A stretch of DNA of 64,000 bases from Salinicoccus sp. YB14-2 (GCF_001265075.1 NZ_LFKO01000001.1:1217287-1281286), one strand, 5' to 3'; shown: positions 27,297 through 35,926, counted from the stretch's first letter. Program-made: numbers and translations. Notes: generated by a model not told the origin, from the letters alone.

Positions 27297-27983
27297 ATGC
27301 ATACCTTTGAGATATATGAAGAATATTATAAGTGGAGCCCGTTGAAGGGTGAAGAAGCAACTGAAATTTATTTACTGGAATATGGCAAAGATGAAGAGCC
27401 GAATCAATATGAGCCGACAGAGCCTTTGATTGCAAAGTCATATACTGAAGATATTAAAAAGACAAGAAGAGAACATAAGCGTCAGTTATGGCTTGAGATC
27501 AACGGAGTAAACGGTGTACCGAAACCGGTGACTTATTATCAGGAAGACTATGCTTTTCTATTTTATATTGCACTGCCTGGTGTCAGCGCAGATTCATTTT
27601 TGGAAGATGCAGATCAGGAAAAACGTGCGAGTGTTTTAAAGCAGACCGGACGGTATTTGAGTTTATTACATAAAACCAAAATAGAAGACTGTCCGTTCGT
27701 ATTTTTTGATGAAGAAAATGAAATGCATAATGACATCGTTCTCGGTCATGGAGATTTTGTGCTGTCGAATGTCATCGTAAATGAAAGTTATATCACAGGG
27801 AGCATTGATGTGATCAACATCGGCCTGCGGGACCGCTATGTAGATATCGCAAGTATGGTTAAAAGTATCGAAGAGACGATCGGTCCTGAATATGTCGAAC
27901 ACTTCTATGAAGGCTACCGCATCTCAGGTGAAGTGGATGAGGACAAACTGGAATATTTTAAAGTACATGGGGACAGAGAATAA
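27297..27983 (+). CDS. APH(3')-like phosphotransferase family protein
   Basis: A 228-residue kinase-like protein. The C-terminal half carries the aminoglycoside phosphotransferase core: HGDFVLSN (Brenner motif, catalytic Asp) near 156 and IDVINIGLRDRYVDIA near 174 (metal-binding Asp), followed by VKSIEETIG as in APH(3') enzymes. The N-lobe is short and lacks an obvious Gly-rich loop. The GGAGG-preceded ATG at 27297 is chosen over 27270. It is a chromosomal single gene outside the island. Whether it phosphorylates an aminoglycoside or a cell metabolite is unknown. Confidence 0.8.
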   Translation: MHTFEIYEEYYKWSPLKGEEATEIYLLEYGKDEEPNQYEPTEPLIAKSYTEDIKKTRREHKRQLWLEINGVNGVPKPVTYYQEDYAFLFYIALPGVSADSFLEDADQEKRASVLKQTGRYLSLLHKTKIEDCPFVFFDEENEMHNDIVLGHGDFVLSNVIVNESYITGSIDVINIGLRDRYVDIASMVKSIEETIGPEYVEHFYEGYRISGEVDEDKLEYFKVHGDRE

Positions 27984-27996
27984 CATAGAAGGTAAG

Positions 27997-28036
27997 AAAC
28001 AACGTGATGCCACACAGCATCATGTTGTTTTTATTT
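27997..28036. terminator. Bidirectional terminator between the APH-like gene and the HTH-TPR regulator
   Basis: AAACAACGTGATGC pairs with GCATCATGTTGTTT (one mismatch-type G-T) around a 6-nt loop, with T residues following. It reaches into the 3' end of the convergent regulator gene. Confidence 0.8.
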
Positions 28037-29275
28037 ATTCTCATTAAAAAGAATGTCTTTTATATTAAAAAATTCTTTAGTGAATACGGAATTTTTCAAA
28101 TCGGATATGGACGATTCCAACCGTTCAAACTCGGTTCTTGCTTCTACCGTCCGTCCGGCCCTGAACAATGCCATAGGATAGATGGCAGCGCGCGTGGCAA
28201 TGAGTATACGGTCCAGAGGGAACTGAGAGATCGGACGATCATACAGTGTGGAATCATAGTTTTTCAGAACGGTTTCGAAATTGCCGGCATGATAGTCGAT
28301 TTCCAGGTTCATCATTTTTAATATGTTTGTATAATTTTTCTGATAAAACCGGTTTTGTTCTTCAGAGGAGATAAATTTTACTTTTAAATTCTTCAAATCA
28401 TTTAAATGAGTATCCTGGTCTTCTACAAGTATATACCAGAGCTGTATCGGGTCCTCATCAGTGAAATATTCAAAAGAATCGATGGAATGAGGATTAAAAT
28501 TCAAATAACTTCTCATTTCGTCGTTATATTTTTCATACTTATCCATATTGCCGGCCGTGCCGTAATAAAGACCAAACAGCTGAATCTGCTGAAAATAATA
28601 TTTGAAATTCTCACGCTTGAATGACATATCAATCAATGCAGAACCGTATTCAATGAAATCATCTTCATCAAATTCGATTGCAAATACACTTCTCCAATGC
28701 AGATAGTCCAGTTCAAGTCCGGAATCGTATTCCTTAAACTGGCGGATATCGTCCTCGACCGACAGCAGCTTCTCATATCCTTCTTTATAATCTCGGCTGT
28801 AAAGCATCGATAATACATCGTTCAACTGATCTTTAAGGGCCAGGTTTTTGAGCCCCGTCTGTTCGTAAAATTTACCAATTTTTTCTGTTATCTGATTGGC
28901 AAGCCCGTGCTGTCCGGTATAGCGGTAATAGACCCTCACAATGTGATAAAGATCCATGCCGATTTTTGAAGAAGATATTTTCTCCATATTGGGAAGGATA
29001 TTCTTCTCAACGAATTCTCCTGGAAATTTATAACTATCATAGAAGACTTCATTTTCCACCATTTCTCTGGTCCATTCCTCATCACCGTCCCGGGTCAGGT
29101 AGCCAATCGAGACATTCAATCTATTCGCAATATACTCAAGCGTCTCCATTGAAGGTCTGGATTTTTCATTTTCTATCAGACTGAGCATACCTTTCGTAAT
29201 TTCGTCCCCCGCTAAATCAACGAGCGTCATCTTCTGTTCTTTTCTTATTTTTCTAATCCGTTTTCCCAGTGCCAT
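28031..29275 (-). CDS. XRE-type HTH regulator with helical-repeat sensor domain
   Basis: A 414-residue regulator. Residues 1-65 are a Cro/CI HTH (LGKRIRKIRKEQKMTL; MLSLIENEKSRPS), followed by about 340 residues of all-helical TPR-like repeats, the layout of PlcR/Rgg-type (RRNPP) peptide-responsive regulators. No cognate signal peptide gene is apparent next to it. ATG 29275 with TTGGAG 8 bp upstream is preferred to the GTG at 29284. It is divergent from an MFS pump across two identical-type operators, so it probably represses or activates that pump and itself. Confidence 0.82.
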   Translation of the reverse strand: MALGKRIRKIRKEQKMTLVDLAGDEITKGMLSLIENEKSRPSMETLEYIANRLNVSIGYLTRDGDEEWTREMVENEVFYDSYKFPGEFVEKNILPNMEKISSSKIGMDLYHIVRVYYRYTGQHGLANQITEKIGKFYEQTGLKNLALKDQLNDVLSMLYSRDYKEGYEKLLSVEDDIRQFKEYDSGLELDYLHWRSVFAIEFDEDDFIEYGSALIDMSFKRENFKYYFQQIQLFGLYYGTAGNMDKYEKYNDEMRSYLNFNPHSIDSFEYFTDEDPIQLWYILVEDQDTHLNDLKNLKVKFISSEEQNRFYQKNYTNILKMMNLEIDYHAGNFETVLKNYDSTLYDRPISQFPLDRILIATRAAIYPMALFRAGRTVEARTEFERLESSISDLKNSVFTKEFFNIKDILFNENK

Positions 29276-29296
29276 AGGCTTCACTCCAATTCATTG

Positions 29297-29313
29297 GTTT
29301 AATTATATTAAAC
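29297..29313. promoter_or_regulatory. Operator 1 of the HTH-TPR / MFS divergent pair
   Basis: GTTTAATTATATTAAAC is a 17-bp palindrome (7-bp arms). On the minus strand it contains a TATAAT that, with TTGCTT 17 bp upstream, can be the regulator gene's own promoter, giving autoregulation. Confidence 0.72.
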
Positions 29314-29319
29314 TTTTCA

Positions 29320-29348
29320 TTGACAAGCAAGTATTGATGTTTTACACT
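29320..29348 (+). promoter_or_regulatory. Promoter of the MFS pump gene
   Basis: TTGACA (29320-29325), 17 bp, TACACT (29343-29348). It lies exactly between the two 17-bp operators, so regulator binding on both sides would control entry of polymerase. Confidence 0.72.
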
Positions 29349-29350
29349 GA

Positions 29351-29367
29351 GTTTAATTAGATTAAAC
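29351..29367. promoter_or_regulatory. Operator 2 of the HTH-TPR / MFS divergent pair
   Basis: GTTTAATTAGATTAAAC differs from operator 1 at a single base and starts 54 bp from it. It covers the expected transcription start of the pump gene. Confidence 0.72.
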
Positions 29368-29380
29368 AAAGGGTGGTAAA

Positions 29381-30742
29381 ATGATATTAAAAAAAGAAAT
29401 ACCTTTCAGAGAGCGGTTGAATTTTTTAATTTATGTATTCAGCCGTGTGATGTTGAGTATCGGTGACCACGTGTATTTATTTGCAGTGTCGTATTTTATT
29501 CTTTATGAAACAGGATCGTCGTTCTATTTCTCGATCAACCTGGCGATAGCCATTATAGTATCTTTGATACTGCTGCCGTTTTCCGGACTAATCAGTGACT
29601 TGGGTAATAAGCGAAAGATAGTCATTTCCGGTGAAATATTGTTTACTTCAGTACTGCTGGGGTTATTCATCTATTCGTATTTCTTCGGCATAAACCTTTC
29701 GGCAATTTATATTACGACATTTTTAACCTCATTGATCAGCCCGTTCGTATCGAATGCATTTCAGGCGGCAATGACCGAGCTGTTCCATAAGAACAGAATC
29801 CAAAAAGTCATGGGATATATATCTGCAATATTATCTACTGCTGTCATAGCCGGTCCGATATTAGGTGGAATACTTTTTGGACTGTTATCTTTTTATCAGA
29901 TTATATTAATTTATTTAATACTGTTTGGTATTTCGTCAGTGCTGGATTTTTTACTGAAGTTTGACTTGTATTTGGAACCTGAAAATTACGAAGAAGATAT
30001 AGTCGAAAGCCCAAAACCTTTGAGTAAATTTAAAAAAGATATCAGTGAAGGCATGATGTTCATTGTAAATAATAAAGTGCTGAAAAGAGTATTCATACTC
30101 GCGGCATTTATCAATCTTGTCGGGGCGACAATGTCCATACTTCCGGAGAAAATGATGATTACAGAGCTTGATTTCAGCCCGGAGATTGTCGGGTATGTCA
30201 ATGCATTTTTAGGGGTGGGAATGCTTGCGGGCGGTATTTTGATAGGCGGCGGCAAAAAGATAAAGAATCCGGTTGCCGTAGAAAAGAAAGGGCTTTTATT
30301 ATTGGCTCTGCTCACAGTGGTCTATCCACTGCCAATCTACCTTGGATTGGGAACTGTATTTAATTTTATATATGTCGCCATGCTCGGCTTTGGTCTGGCG
30401 ATAGCGATGCAGCTTGCTAATATTCCAATGGGGATATATCTGCAGCTGATTGTACCGCAAAAGATTAAAGGGCGTGTATTTTCCAGCCTTGGACTCGTTG
30501 CATCGAGTCTGATGCCGCTCGGCGCCATCATTTATGGCGTTTTGTATGATATAGGAGGTTACTGGATCATCAATATGGTCAGCGGTTTCTCTATAGTGAT
30601 TTTTGCTGTGACTTTGTTGAACAGAAAAGTTCTGTCCATATCTGAAGAGGACTATGGAAAGGCAGTTGCAGAAGCAGCAGAAGAAGAAACGGCGGAGGAA
30701 AGATTTGAAGAAACAGCTGATGCAAGGGTGCAGGAAGCATAA
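29381..30742 (+). CDS. MFS transporter of the Mef/MFS_3 type
   Basis: A 453-residue, 12-TM exporter-like protein (FRERLNFLIYVFSRVMLSIGD at the N-terminus is split here only by position). A motif-A-like loop reads ISDLGNKRK near 85, and a further segment reads AGPILGGILFGL. The fold resembles macrolide/multidrug Mef-type pumps. The C-terminus has an unusual 35-residue tail rich in Glu and Ala (EEETAEERFEETADAR). It is expressed from the promoter between the twin operators and is therefore probably an inducible efflux pump. Confidence 0.82.
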   Translation: MILKKEIPFRERLNFLIYVFSRVMLSIGDHVYLFAVSYFILYETGSSFYFSINLAIAIIVSLILLPFSGLISDLGNKRKIVISGEILFTSVLLGLFIYSYFFGINLSAIYITTFLTSLISPFVSNAFQAAMTELFHKNRIQKVMGYISAILSTAVIAGPILGGILFGLLSFYQIILIYLILFGISSVLDFLLKFDLYLEPENYEEDIVESPKPLSKFKKDISEGMMFIVNNKVLKRVFILAAFINLVGATMSILPEKMMITELDFSPEIVGYVNAFLGVGMLAGGILIGGGKKIKNPVAVEKKGLLLLALLTVVYPLPIYLGLGTVFNFIYVAMLGFGLAIAMQLANIPMGIYLQLIVPQKIKGRVFSSLGLVASSLMPLGAIIYGVLYDIGGYWIINMVSGFSIVIFAVTLLNRKVLSISEEDYGKAVAEAAEEETAEERFEETADARVQEA

Positions 30743-31062
30743 TCGACAATGATATGGATGCAATATTATTATTATAAAATAATTTTTCGAGTATAGAAAC
30801 ATAAGGATGTAATATAAATACATAATACTGCACTTTTACACTTTATCTAAATTTCAAGACACATTTTACACCATTACTGTTACAATAGTGTTACAACTAT
30901 AGTACTATAAAAACATGATTCGGTTATTCAATACAACTTATTTTGTATTGAAAGCAATTTTTACGGCTATGCACCCATTTTTATCCAATCTAGGATTAAC
31001 TTGGTTGGCGCTTACATATTATGTAGGCATAAGTATTTCAAAATATATAGGAGGAGATTTAT
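30743..31062 (+). other. 320-bp AT-rich intergenic region before ehuB
   Basis: No gene is supported here. It contains two GTTACAA repeats 11 bp apart (30879-30885, 30890-30896) and a 12-bp palindrome TATAGTACTATA (30898-30909). A possible promoter is TTACTG-18 bp-TATAGT (30874-30903). That would leave a leader of about 150 nt before the ehuB start. A near-palindrome CTTACATATTATGTAGG lies at about 31012-31028. Only a weak AT hairpin near 30766-30790 could terminate the MFS gene. Confidence 0.45.
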
Positions 31063-31980
31063 TTGAAGAAAATTACATTATTTCTCACTCTTACCCTGGC
31101 GCTTGTACTGGCGGCCTGCGGTAATGGTGATGATTCAGGCAACGGTGAGGAGTCTGGCAACGGTGAATCTGAAGGTAATGGTGACAACGGCAGAGTAGCT
31201 GAGCTTCAGGAAGAAGGGACAGTCAATGTCGGCTTTGCAAATGAACCGCCTTATGCGTTTGAAAACTCAGAGACAGGGGAACTTGAAGGTGCAAATATTG
31301 AAATAGCAACAGCGGTGTTCGAAGAAATGGGTGTTGAAGAAGTAAATGGTCATTTAACTGACTGGGGCGAACTGATTCCAGGTGTTCAGGCTGGACAGTA
31401 CGACGTTATTACTGCTGGTATGGCGATTCTTCCGGATAGGTGTGAAAATGCGATTTTCTCAGAACCGGAAATGCAGTATGGTGAAGGACTGGTTGTAGCA
31501 GCTGGTAACCCTGAAGGTATTCAGAGTTATGCAGATATTGCTGATAACCCGGATGTCACACTTGCATTGATGGAAGGTACAACACAATTCGATTTCGTTG
31601 AGCAGGAAGGTGTATCTGACGATCAGATCATGTCAGTTGCTGACATTCCAGGTCAGTTATCAGCTGTACAGTCAGGAAATGCTGACGTAGCTGCTGCAAC
31701 AGAAGCGACAATCAGAGCGGCTTATGAATCTTTAGGCAGTGATGATGTAGAATTGGTTGAAGACTTTGAACAGCCGGACGTAGAAGGTATTCCTAGTTAT
31801 GGTGCAGCTGCATTTAACCAGGATGATGAAGAATTACGCGATGCTTACAATGAAGCGCTGGAAAAATTAAAAGAAGATGGAACAATTGATGAGATTCTGG
31901 ATAATGCTGATGGTTTCACAGCAGACTCAAACAGAGTTGAAGTAGGAGAAATGACTACTGAAGAACTTTGTCAGGGTTAA
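31063..31980 (+). CDS. ehuB: Ectoine/hydroxyectoine-type ABC transporter substrate-binding lipoprotein
   Basis: A family 3 solute-binding lipoprotein of 305 residues with signal and lipobox (LALVLAAC) and an acidic Gly/Asn/Glu tether. The body has VGFANEPPYAF, LTDWGELIPGVQAGQYDVITAGM and two cysteines (PDRCE near 127 and EELCQG at the C-terminus), matching EhuB-type proteins better than glutamine-binding ones. Ectoines are compatible solutes, so the operon would serve osmoprotection. The start is TTG 31063 with AGGAGGAG at 31049-31056. Confidence 0.78.
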   Translation: MKKITLFLTLTLALVLAACGNGDDSGNGEESGNGESEGNGDNGRVAELQEEGTVNVGFANEPPYAFENSETGELEGANIEIATAVFEEMGVEEVNGHLTDWGELIPGVQAGQYDVITAGMAILPDRCENAIFSEPEMQYGEGLVVAAGNPEGIQSYADIADNPDVTLALMEGTTQFDFVEQEGVSDDQIMSVADIPGQLSAVQSGNADVAAATEATIRAAYESLGSDDVELVEDFEQPDVEGIPSYGAAAFNQDDEELRDAYNEALEKLKEDGTIDEILDNADGFTADSNRVEVGEMTTEELCQG

Positions 31981-32007
31981 GTAAAAGAGTAAGTGTAATA
32001 GTTATCT

Positions 32008-32045
32008 GGTCCAGTGATTCCGTTGGAAGATCTGGACCTTTTTAT
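32008..32045 (+). terminator. Attenuating hairpin between ehuB and ehuC
   Basis: GGTCCAG (32008-32014) and CTGGACC (32032-32038) form a stem followed by a run of seven T. It lies inside the operon and would let only part of the transcripts continue, favouring excess binding protein over permeases. Confidence 0.65.
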
Positions 32046-32068
32046 TTGATTTTTAAAGGAGTGAGTCG

Positions 32069-32731
32069 ATGTTTGATACAGGGCTGAATATCCTAAGCTA
32101 CTTATCACAAGGGTTATGGACTACAATCAGTATTTTTCTTACGGCAACAGTTATTTCCTTTGCTATAGCTTTTGTTGCGGGTCTCTCTAGATTGTCGGGT
32201 AATATCGCTATCCGCGGATTCACTGCTTTTTATGTTGAGGTTTTTAGGGGGACATCATTAATCGTCCAGCTTTTCTGGTTGTATTATGCGGTGCCGATGC
32301 TGTTCGATATAAACCTTGGGAGCAACTGGTGGGTCGGCGTTATTGCAGTCGCGCTCAACTACGGGGCATATATGTCTGAAGTTGTAAGAACTTCAGTCGT
32401 TTCCGTGGATAAAGGACAGACAGAAGCGGGTATTGCACTCAATTTAAGCCGTTTCCAAAGGATGCGAGAAATCATCTTGCCGCAGGCACTTAGGTTGATG
32501 CTTCCTGAGTTCGGAAACTACTCGATTCAAATACTTAAAGGTACTGCGCTTGTCTCACTAATCGGACTGACAGACATCTTGTATTACGGAGATATTTATC
32601 GTTCAACAAACCTTTCAGAAGGGCCGATTGCTTACCTGATGGTGCTAGTCATGTACTTCATCATTGCACTGCCTCTCATCTGGCTATCTAAGAAAGGTGA
32701 GAAAATTGCTAAGAAAGGGGTGGCGAACTAA
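32069..32731 (+). CDS. ehuC: Ectoine-type ABC transporter permease EhuC
   Basis: A 220-residue His/Glu/Gln/Arg/opine-type permease with five TM segments. It has the family EAA-like loop near 135 (QTEAGIALNLSRFQRMREI ending ILPQALR). AAAGGAGTGAG precedes the ATG. Its stop overlaps the start of the second permease by one base. The gene identity as ehuC rests on the EhuB-type binding protein and the BCDA order. Confidence 0.78.
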   Translation: MFDTGLNILSYLSQGLWTTISIFLTATVISFAIAFVAGLSRLSGNIAIRGFTAFYVEVFRGTSLIVQLFWLYYAVPMLFDINLGSNWWVGVIAVALNYGAYMSEVVRTSVVSVDKGQTEAGIALNLSRFQRMREIILPQALRLMLPEFGNYSIQILKGTALVSLIGLTDILYYGDIYRSTNLSEGPIAYLMVLVMYFIIALPLIWLSKKGEKIAKKGVAN

Positions 32732-33432
32732 TGAGTTATTGGAGTTGGGAAACATTTGTGGATGCGTTCCCTATAATCATAACCGGTATCAATGTCACGC
32801 TTGGATTAACCGTGACAAGTTTTATACTCGCGTTAATCGTCGGTTTTGTCTGGTTGATTTTGGAATCTACACCTATTAAGGCGTTTAATTTCATCATCTA
32901 CTGGATCAGAGAATTCATCAGATCGACACCGCCGATCGTACAAATTTTCTTTCTATACTATGCATGGCCGATGGTGCCTTATATTGGTACATCGTTCACA
33001 CCTTTCATAGCAGCGATGCTCGCACTCGGCATACACTTTTCAACGTATGTGAGTGAAGTATACCGTTCCGGCATAAACAGTGTAGACAAAGGTCAGTGGG
33101 AAGCATCAACAGCACTTAATTTGTCATTGAAGGACAAATGGTTCAATGTCGTCCTTCCACAGGCGCTGCCGCCGACAATACCGATGCTCGGTAACTATTT
33201 AATCATCTTGTTCAAAGAAGTGCCCCTTGCAGCAACAATCGGTGTGGTGGGCATATTAAGTATTGCACGCAGTTACGGTGCGGAGACATGGTCTTATCTT
33301 GAACCATTGACGATTGTGGCGATATTATTCTTAGTACTGAGTTATCCATCAGCACTGCTTGTCAGAATGCTCGAGAATAAAATGAACCGCCGCTTTGAGA
33401 AAAAGAGTAAGAAAGTGAAGGTGACCGAATAA
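32731..33432 (+). CDS. ehuD: Ectoine-type ABC transporter permease EhuD
   Basis: A 233-residue permease of the same polar amino acid family, paralogous to the preceding one, with QWEASTALNLSLKDKWFNV and VLPQALPPTIP at the ATPase-contact loop. It would form a heterodimeric channel with EhuC. It is coupled to both neighbours by TAATG overlaps. The C-terminus is strongly basic. Confidence 0.78.
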   Translation: MSYWSWETFVDAFPIIITGINVTLGLTVTSFILALIVGFVWLILESTPIKAFNFIIYWIREFIRSTPPIVQIFFLYYAWPMVPYIGTSFTPFIAAMLALGIHFSTYVSEVYRSGINSVDKGQWEASTALNLSLKDKWFNVVLPQALPPTIPMLGNYLIILFKEVPLAATIGVVGILSIARSYGAETWSYLEPLTIVAILFLVLSYPSALLVRMLENKMNRRFEKKSKKVKVTE

Positions 33433-34199
33433 TGGAACCGATTGTACAGTATAAAGATATACACAAATCCTTTGGCGATACGCATGTTTTAAAAGGAATC
33501 AATTTAGATATTCGTCCAAGTGAAAAAATTGCGATTATCGGTCCGAGTGGTTCTGGTAAAACAACGATTATCCGATTGTTGATGACGCTCGAAGAACCGA
33601 CTAAGGGCGATATATATGTGGCAGGTAAAAACTTGTGGAAAATGGAAAAAGGCGGGAAATCTGTGCCGGCGAAAGAAAAACATCTGGCAGAAGTGAGACA
33701 AGATATCGGTATGGTTTTCCAGCATTTTAATCTTTTCCCACATAAGACAATTCTAGATAATTGTGCAATGCCGCTCATAAAGGTTAAAAAAATGAGTAAA
33801 AATCAAGCGCGTGAGGAATCGAAACAGATGCTGGACCGTGTAGGGTTGGGCGATAAATATGACGCTTATCCTTCTAATCTCTCAGGTGGACAAAAGCAGC
33901 GTGTCGCCATGGCAAGAGCGTTGGTCATGAAACCGAAAATCATGCTGTTTGATGAAGTCACTTCCGCACTTGACCCTGAGCTTGTAGGTGAAGTGCTTGA
34001 GGTTATTAGAGATCTTGCTGAAAATGATGAGATGGCAATGGTCCTTGTTACCCATGAAATGGACTTTGCACTTGAAATTGCAGACAGGGTTCTATTCCTT
34101 GATGAAGGAGTCATTGCAGAGTCCGGATCTGCTGATGAAGTCATCAATACTTCCGATAATCCAAGGTTGCGGGACTTCTTACGAAGATTCAGAGACTAA
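33432..34199 (+). CDS. ehuA: Ectoine-type ABC transporter ATP-binding protein EhuA
   Basis: A 255-residue ATPase with Walker A GPSGSGKT near 37, Q-loop FQHFNLFPH, signature LSGGQKQRVAMARAL, Walker B MLFDEVTSALDPE and a switch histidine in VTHEM. It is of the GlnQ/HisP type, which energises amino acid and ectoine importers. It is the last gene of the four-gene operon, ending at a strong bidirectional terminator. Confidence 0.88.
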   Translation: MEPIVQYKDIHKSFGDTHVLKGINLDIRPSEKIAIIGPSGSGKTTIIRLLMTLEEPTKGDIYVAGKNLWKMEKGGKSVPAKEKHLAEVRQDIGMVFQHFNLFPHKTILDNCAMPLIKVKKMSKNQAREESKQMLDRVGLGDKYDAYPSNLSGGQKQRVAMARALVMKPKIMLFDEVTSALDPELVGEVLEVIRDLAENDEMAMVLVTHEMDFALEIADRVLFLDEGVIAESGSADEVINTSDNPRLRDFLRRFRD

Positions 34200-34240
34200 A
34201 AAAGCTTTGGCAGGTTCATTTGACCTGCCAAAGCTTTTTT
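34198..34240. terminator. Bidirectional terminator between ehuA and the PepSY lipoprotein gene
   Basis: An 18-bp stem (AAAAAAGCTTTGGCAGGT and complement) with a short loop and flanking A and T tracts sits between two convergent genes. Confidence 0.9.
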
Positions 34241-34250
34241 ATTTTGAAAT

Positions 34251-35048
34251 TTAATTGTCGACTTCAATGACTTCACCGGATTCTGCGTTAATGGTTATGT
34301 CAGTATCATCACCGTTATCGGAATTGGCCACTTCAACGTCGTATTCAAGCTGTCCGTCATCTTTGTCCAAGGACCAGCCTTCGAGTTCACCGCCGACTTT
34401 ATCCAAGGCTGTTTGGACAGCTTCATCATGTGGGATTGCATCTCCGTAACTGAATTGATCTTCTGTGTCATTGTTGTCATCAGATTCAGTTTCTTCGTTT
34501 GATGTGGATAAATCTTCGGCCAATAGTTCCACTTCATATTCTTCTGAGTCATTTTCCAAGTGTACCTTATAAACCCACTCGCCGTTATCTTCATCCAACT
34601 CAAGTTCAGTCAGTTCACCATCAAAATTTTCCTGTGCTGCTGAAACGGCTTCTTCCGGGGTAGAGCCGAGTTCGTCAAGTACTGCGACACCGCTGCTGCC
34701 AGCAGTTTCACTGCTGGATTCGCTGTCATTACTACCAGATTCACTGTCTCCGCCTGATGAATCAGTTTCACCGTCATCTGAGCCGCCTGTACCATCTGAT
34801 GAGTTATCTTCAACTGAACCCTCTGAATCTGCGGCATCGCCGGAAGTTTCTTCTTCTGATGTGTCATCCGGATTTTCTTCAGAGCTTTCAGTGCCTTCTT
34901 CTGTAGTCGATGTATCTTCTGTCTCTTCAACAGTTGTATCATCTTGTTGTTCTTCGGGTGGCTGCTCTTCACCATCGCCGCCGCATGCGCCAAGCAGTAG
35001 ACCCGCGGATAAGACTAACGTGGCTAATTTGTATTTGTGACTCTTCAT
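34251..35048 (-). CDS. Lipoprotein with acidic Ser-rich linker and two PepSY-like domains
   Basis: A 265-residue surface lipoprotein: signal with lipobox (LLLGAC), then about 105 residues made almost wholly of Glu, Asp, Ser, Thr and Gly. Two similar modules of about 55 residues follow (about 130-188 and 205-265). Each has the PepSY pattern: alanine-rich helix (EEAVSAAQE; DEAVQTALDK), then ELEGW or LTELEL, YKVHL or YDVEV, and a glutamate-rich end. PepSY modules often bind or inhibit peptidases; here the role is unknown. AGGGAGC precedes the ATG. Confidence 0.8.
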   Translation of the reverse strand: MKSHKYKLATLVLSAGLLLGACGGDGEEQPPEEQQDDTTVEETEDTSTTEEGTESSEENPDDTSEEETSGDAADSEGSVEDNSSDGTGGSDDGETDSSGGDSESGSNDSESSSETAGSSGVAVLDELGSTPEEAVSAAQENFDGELTELELDEDNGEWVYKVHLENDSEEYEVELLAEDLSTSNEETESDDNNDTEDQFSYGDAIPHDEAVQTALDKVGGELEGWSLDKDDGQLEYDVEVANSDNGDDTDITINAESGEVIEVDN

Positions 35049-35229
35049 AATTTACAGCTCCCTTTTATAAAACAACATTAAGTAATCATTATTATCTACC
35101 TCGTAATAAATAATTTCAAACATCTATGAAAAGTTATTTGCGTTGTCTGGACACTTGCTTTGATTTCTCTATTGTTATTTCAAGTGTACAGCTATAAAAT
35201 ATATCTATATATAGATGGGAGGGTACTGA

Positions 35230-35868
35230 TTGCGAAATTCGATAGTAAAACGCTGGATATTTTTTGTCACCGGAATGATTATTTTATCCTTGGGAGTCAC
35301 ACTTACCATAAAAGGCCGTTTATTGGGACTTGCGCCGTGGGATGTTCTGCATTACGGTCTGTGGCAGACCTTTGGACTAACAATCGGGACATGGGCGATT
35401 CTTGTCGGTGCCGTCATAGTTATATTTACCGCGGTTGCTTTAAAACGGCTGCCTAAGCTGGGTGTCTATATAAATATGTTCACAATCGGTATTTTTATAG
35501 ATATATTTAATTACTTACTTCCGGATGTGAATGGCTGGATTATGCACACACTGATTTTTACGGCAGGTCTGTTTGTCATGGCTTTCGGAATAGCATTTTA
35601 CATTACACCTAATCTTGGTGCCGGACCGCGTGACACGCTGATGTTGTTTTTCATTGAAAAGTTCAATTTGAAATTATCGAGTGCACGCAATATGATGGAA
35701 ATCTTTGCGCTCCTCGCAGGATTTCTTCTTGGAGGACCGGTATTCATCGGTACCATCATCATCGTATTTCTGCTTGGGCGGCTTATAGAGAAATTCCTGC
35801 CGCTCACCCGGTGGATGCTCATCAAGTTCATTGGTTATGAAGACCCGGATATCATCAAGGTTGTATGA
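35230..35868 (+). CDS. YczE/YitT-like membrane protein
   Basis: A 212-residue protein with five or six TM helices. It has LGLAPWDVLHYGL near 32 and the similar LGAGPRDTLMLFF near 129, the duplicated motif of the YczE/YyaS family. The function is unknown; B. subtilis YczE influences secondary metabolism indirectly. The start is TTG 35230 with GGGAGGG at 35217-35223. The guanine permease gene follows after 58 bp in the same direction. Confidence 0.78.
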   Translation: MRNSIVKRWIFFVTGMIILSLGVTLTIKGRLLGLAPWDVLHYGLWQTFGLTIGTWAILVGAVIVIFTAVALKRLPKLGVYINMFTIGIFIDIFNYLLPDVNGWIMHTLIFTAGLFVMAFGIAFYITPNLGAGPRDTLMLFFIEKFNLKLSSARNMMEIFALLAGFLLGGPVFIGTIIIVFLLGRLIEKFLPLTRWMLIKFIGYEDPDIIKVV

Positions 35869-35926
35869 TGGCTGGTTGAAAAACTTCCTATTATAAAGGT
35901 TAAAATTAAAAGAACGGAGAAGTGAA

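Noticed and set aside
30915-31124. Plus-strand reading frame overlapping the start of ehuB
   Set aside because: It has no ribosome binding site and runs out of frame through the ehuB signal peptide, whose TTG start has a strong AGGAGGAG.
31063-34199. Glutamine or arginine importer as identity of the ehu-like operon
   Set aside because: Not fully excluded, but the paired cysteines and the motif pattern of the binding protein fit EhuB better than GlnH or ArtP.
35869-35926. Purine riboswitch before the guanine/hypoxanthine permease
   Set aside because: The gap is only 58 bp and lacks the three-stem aptamer pattern.
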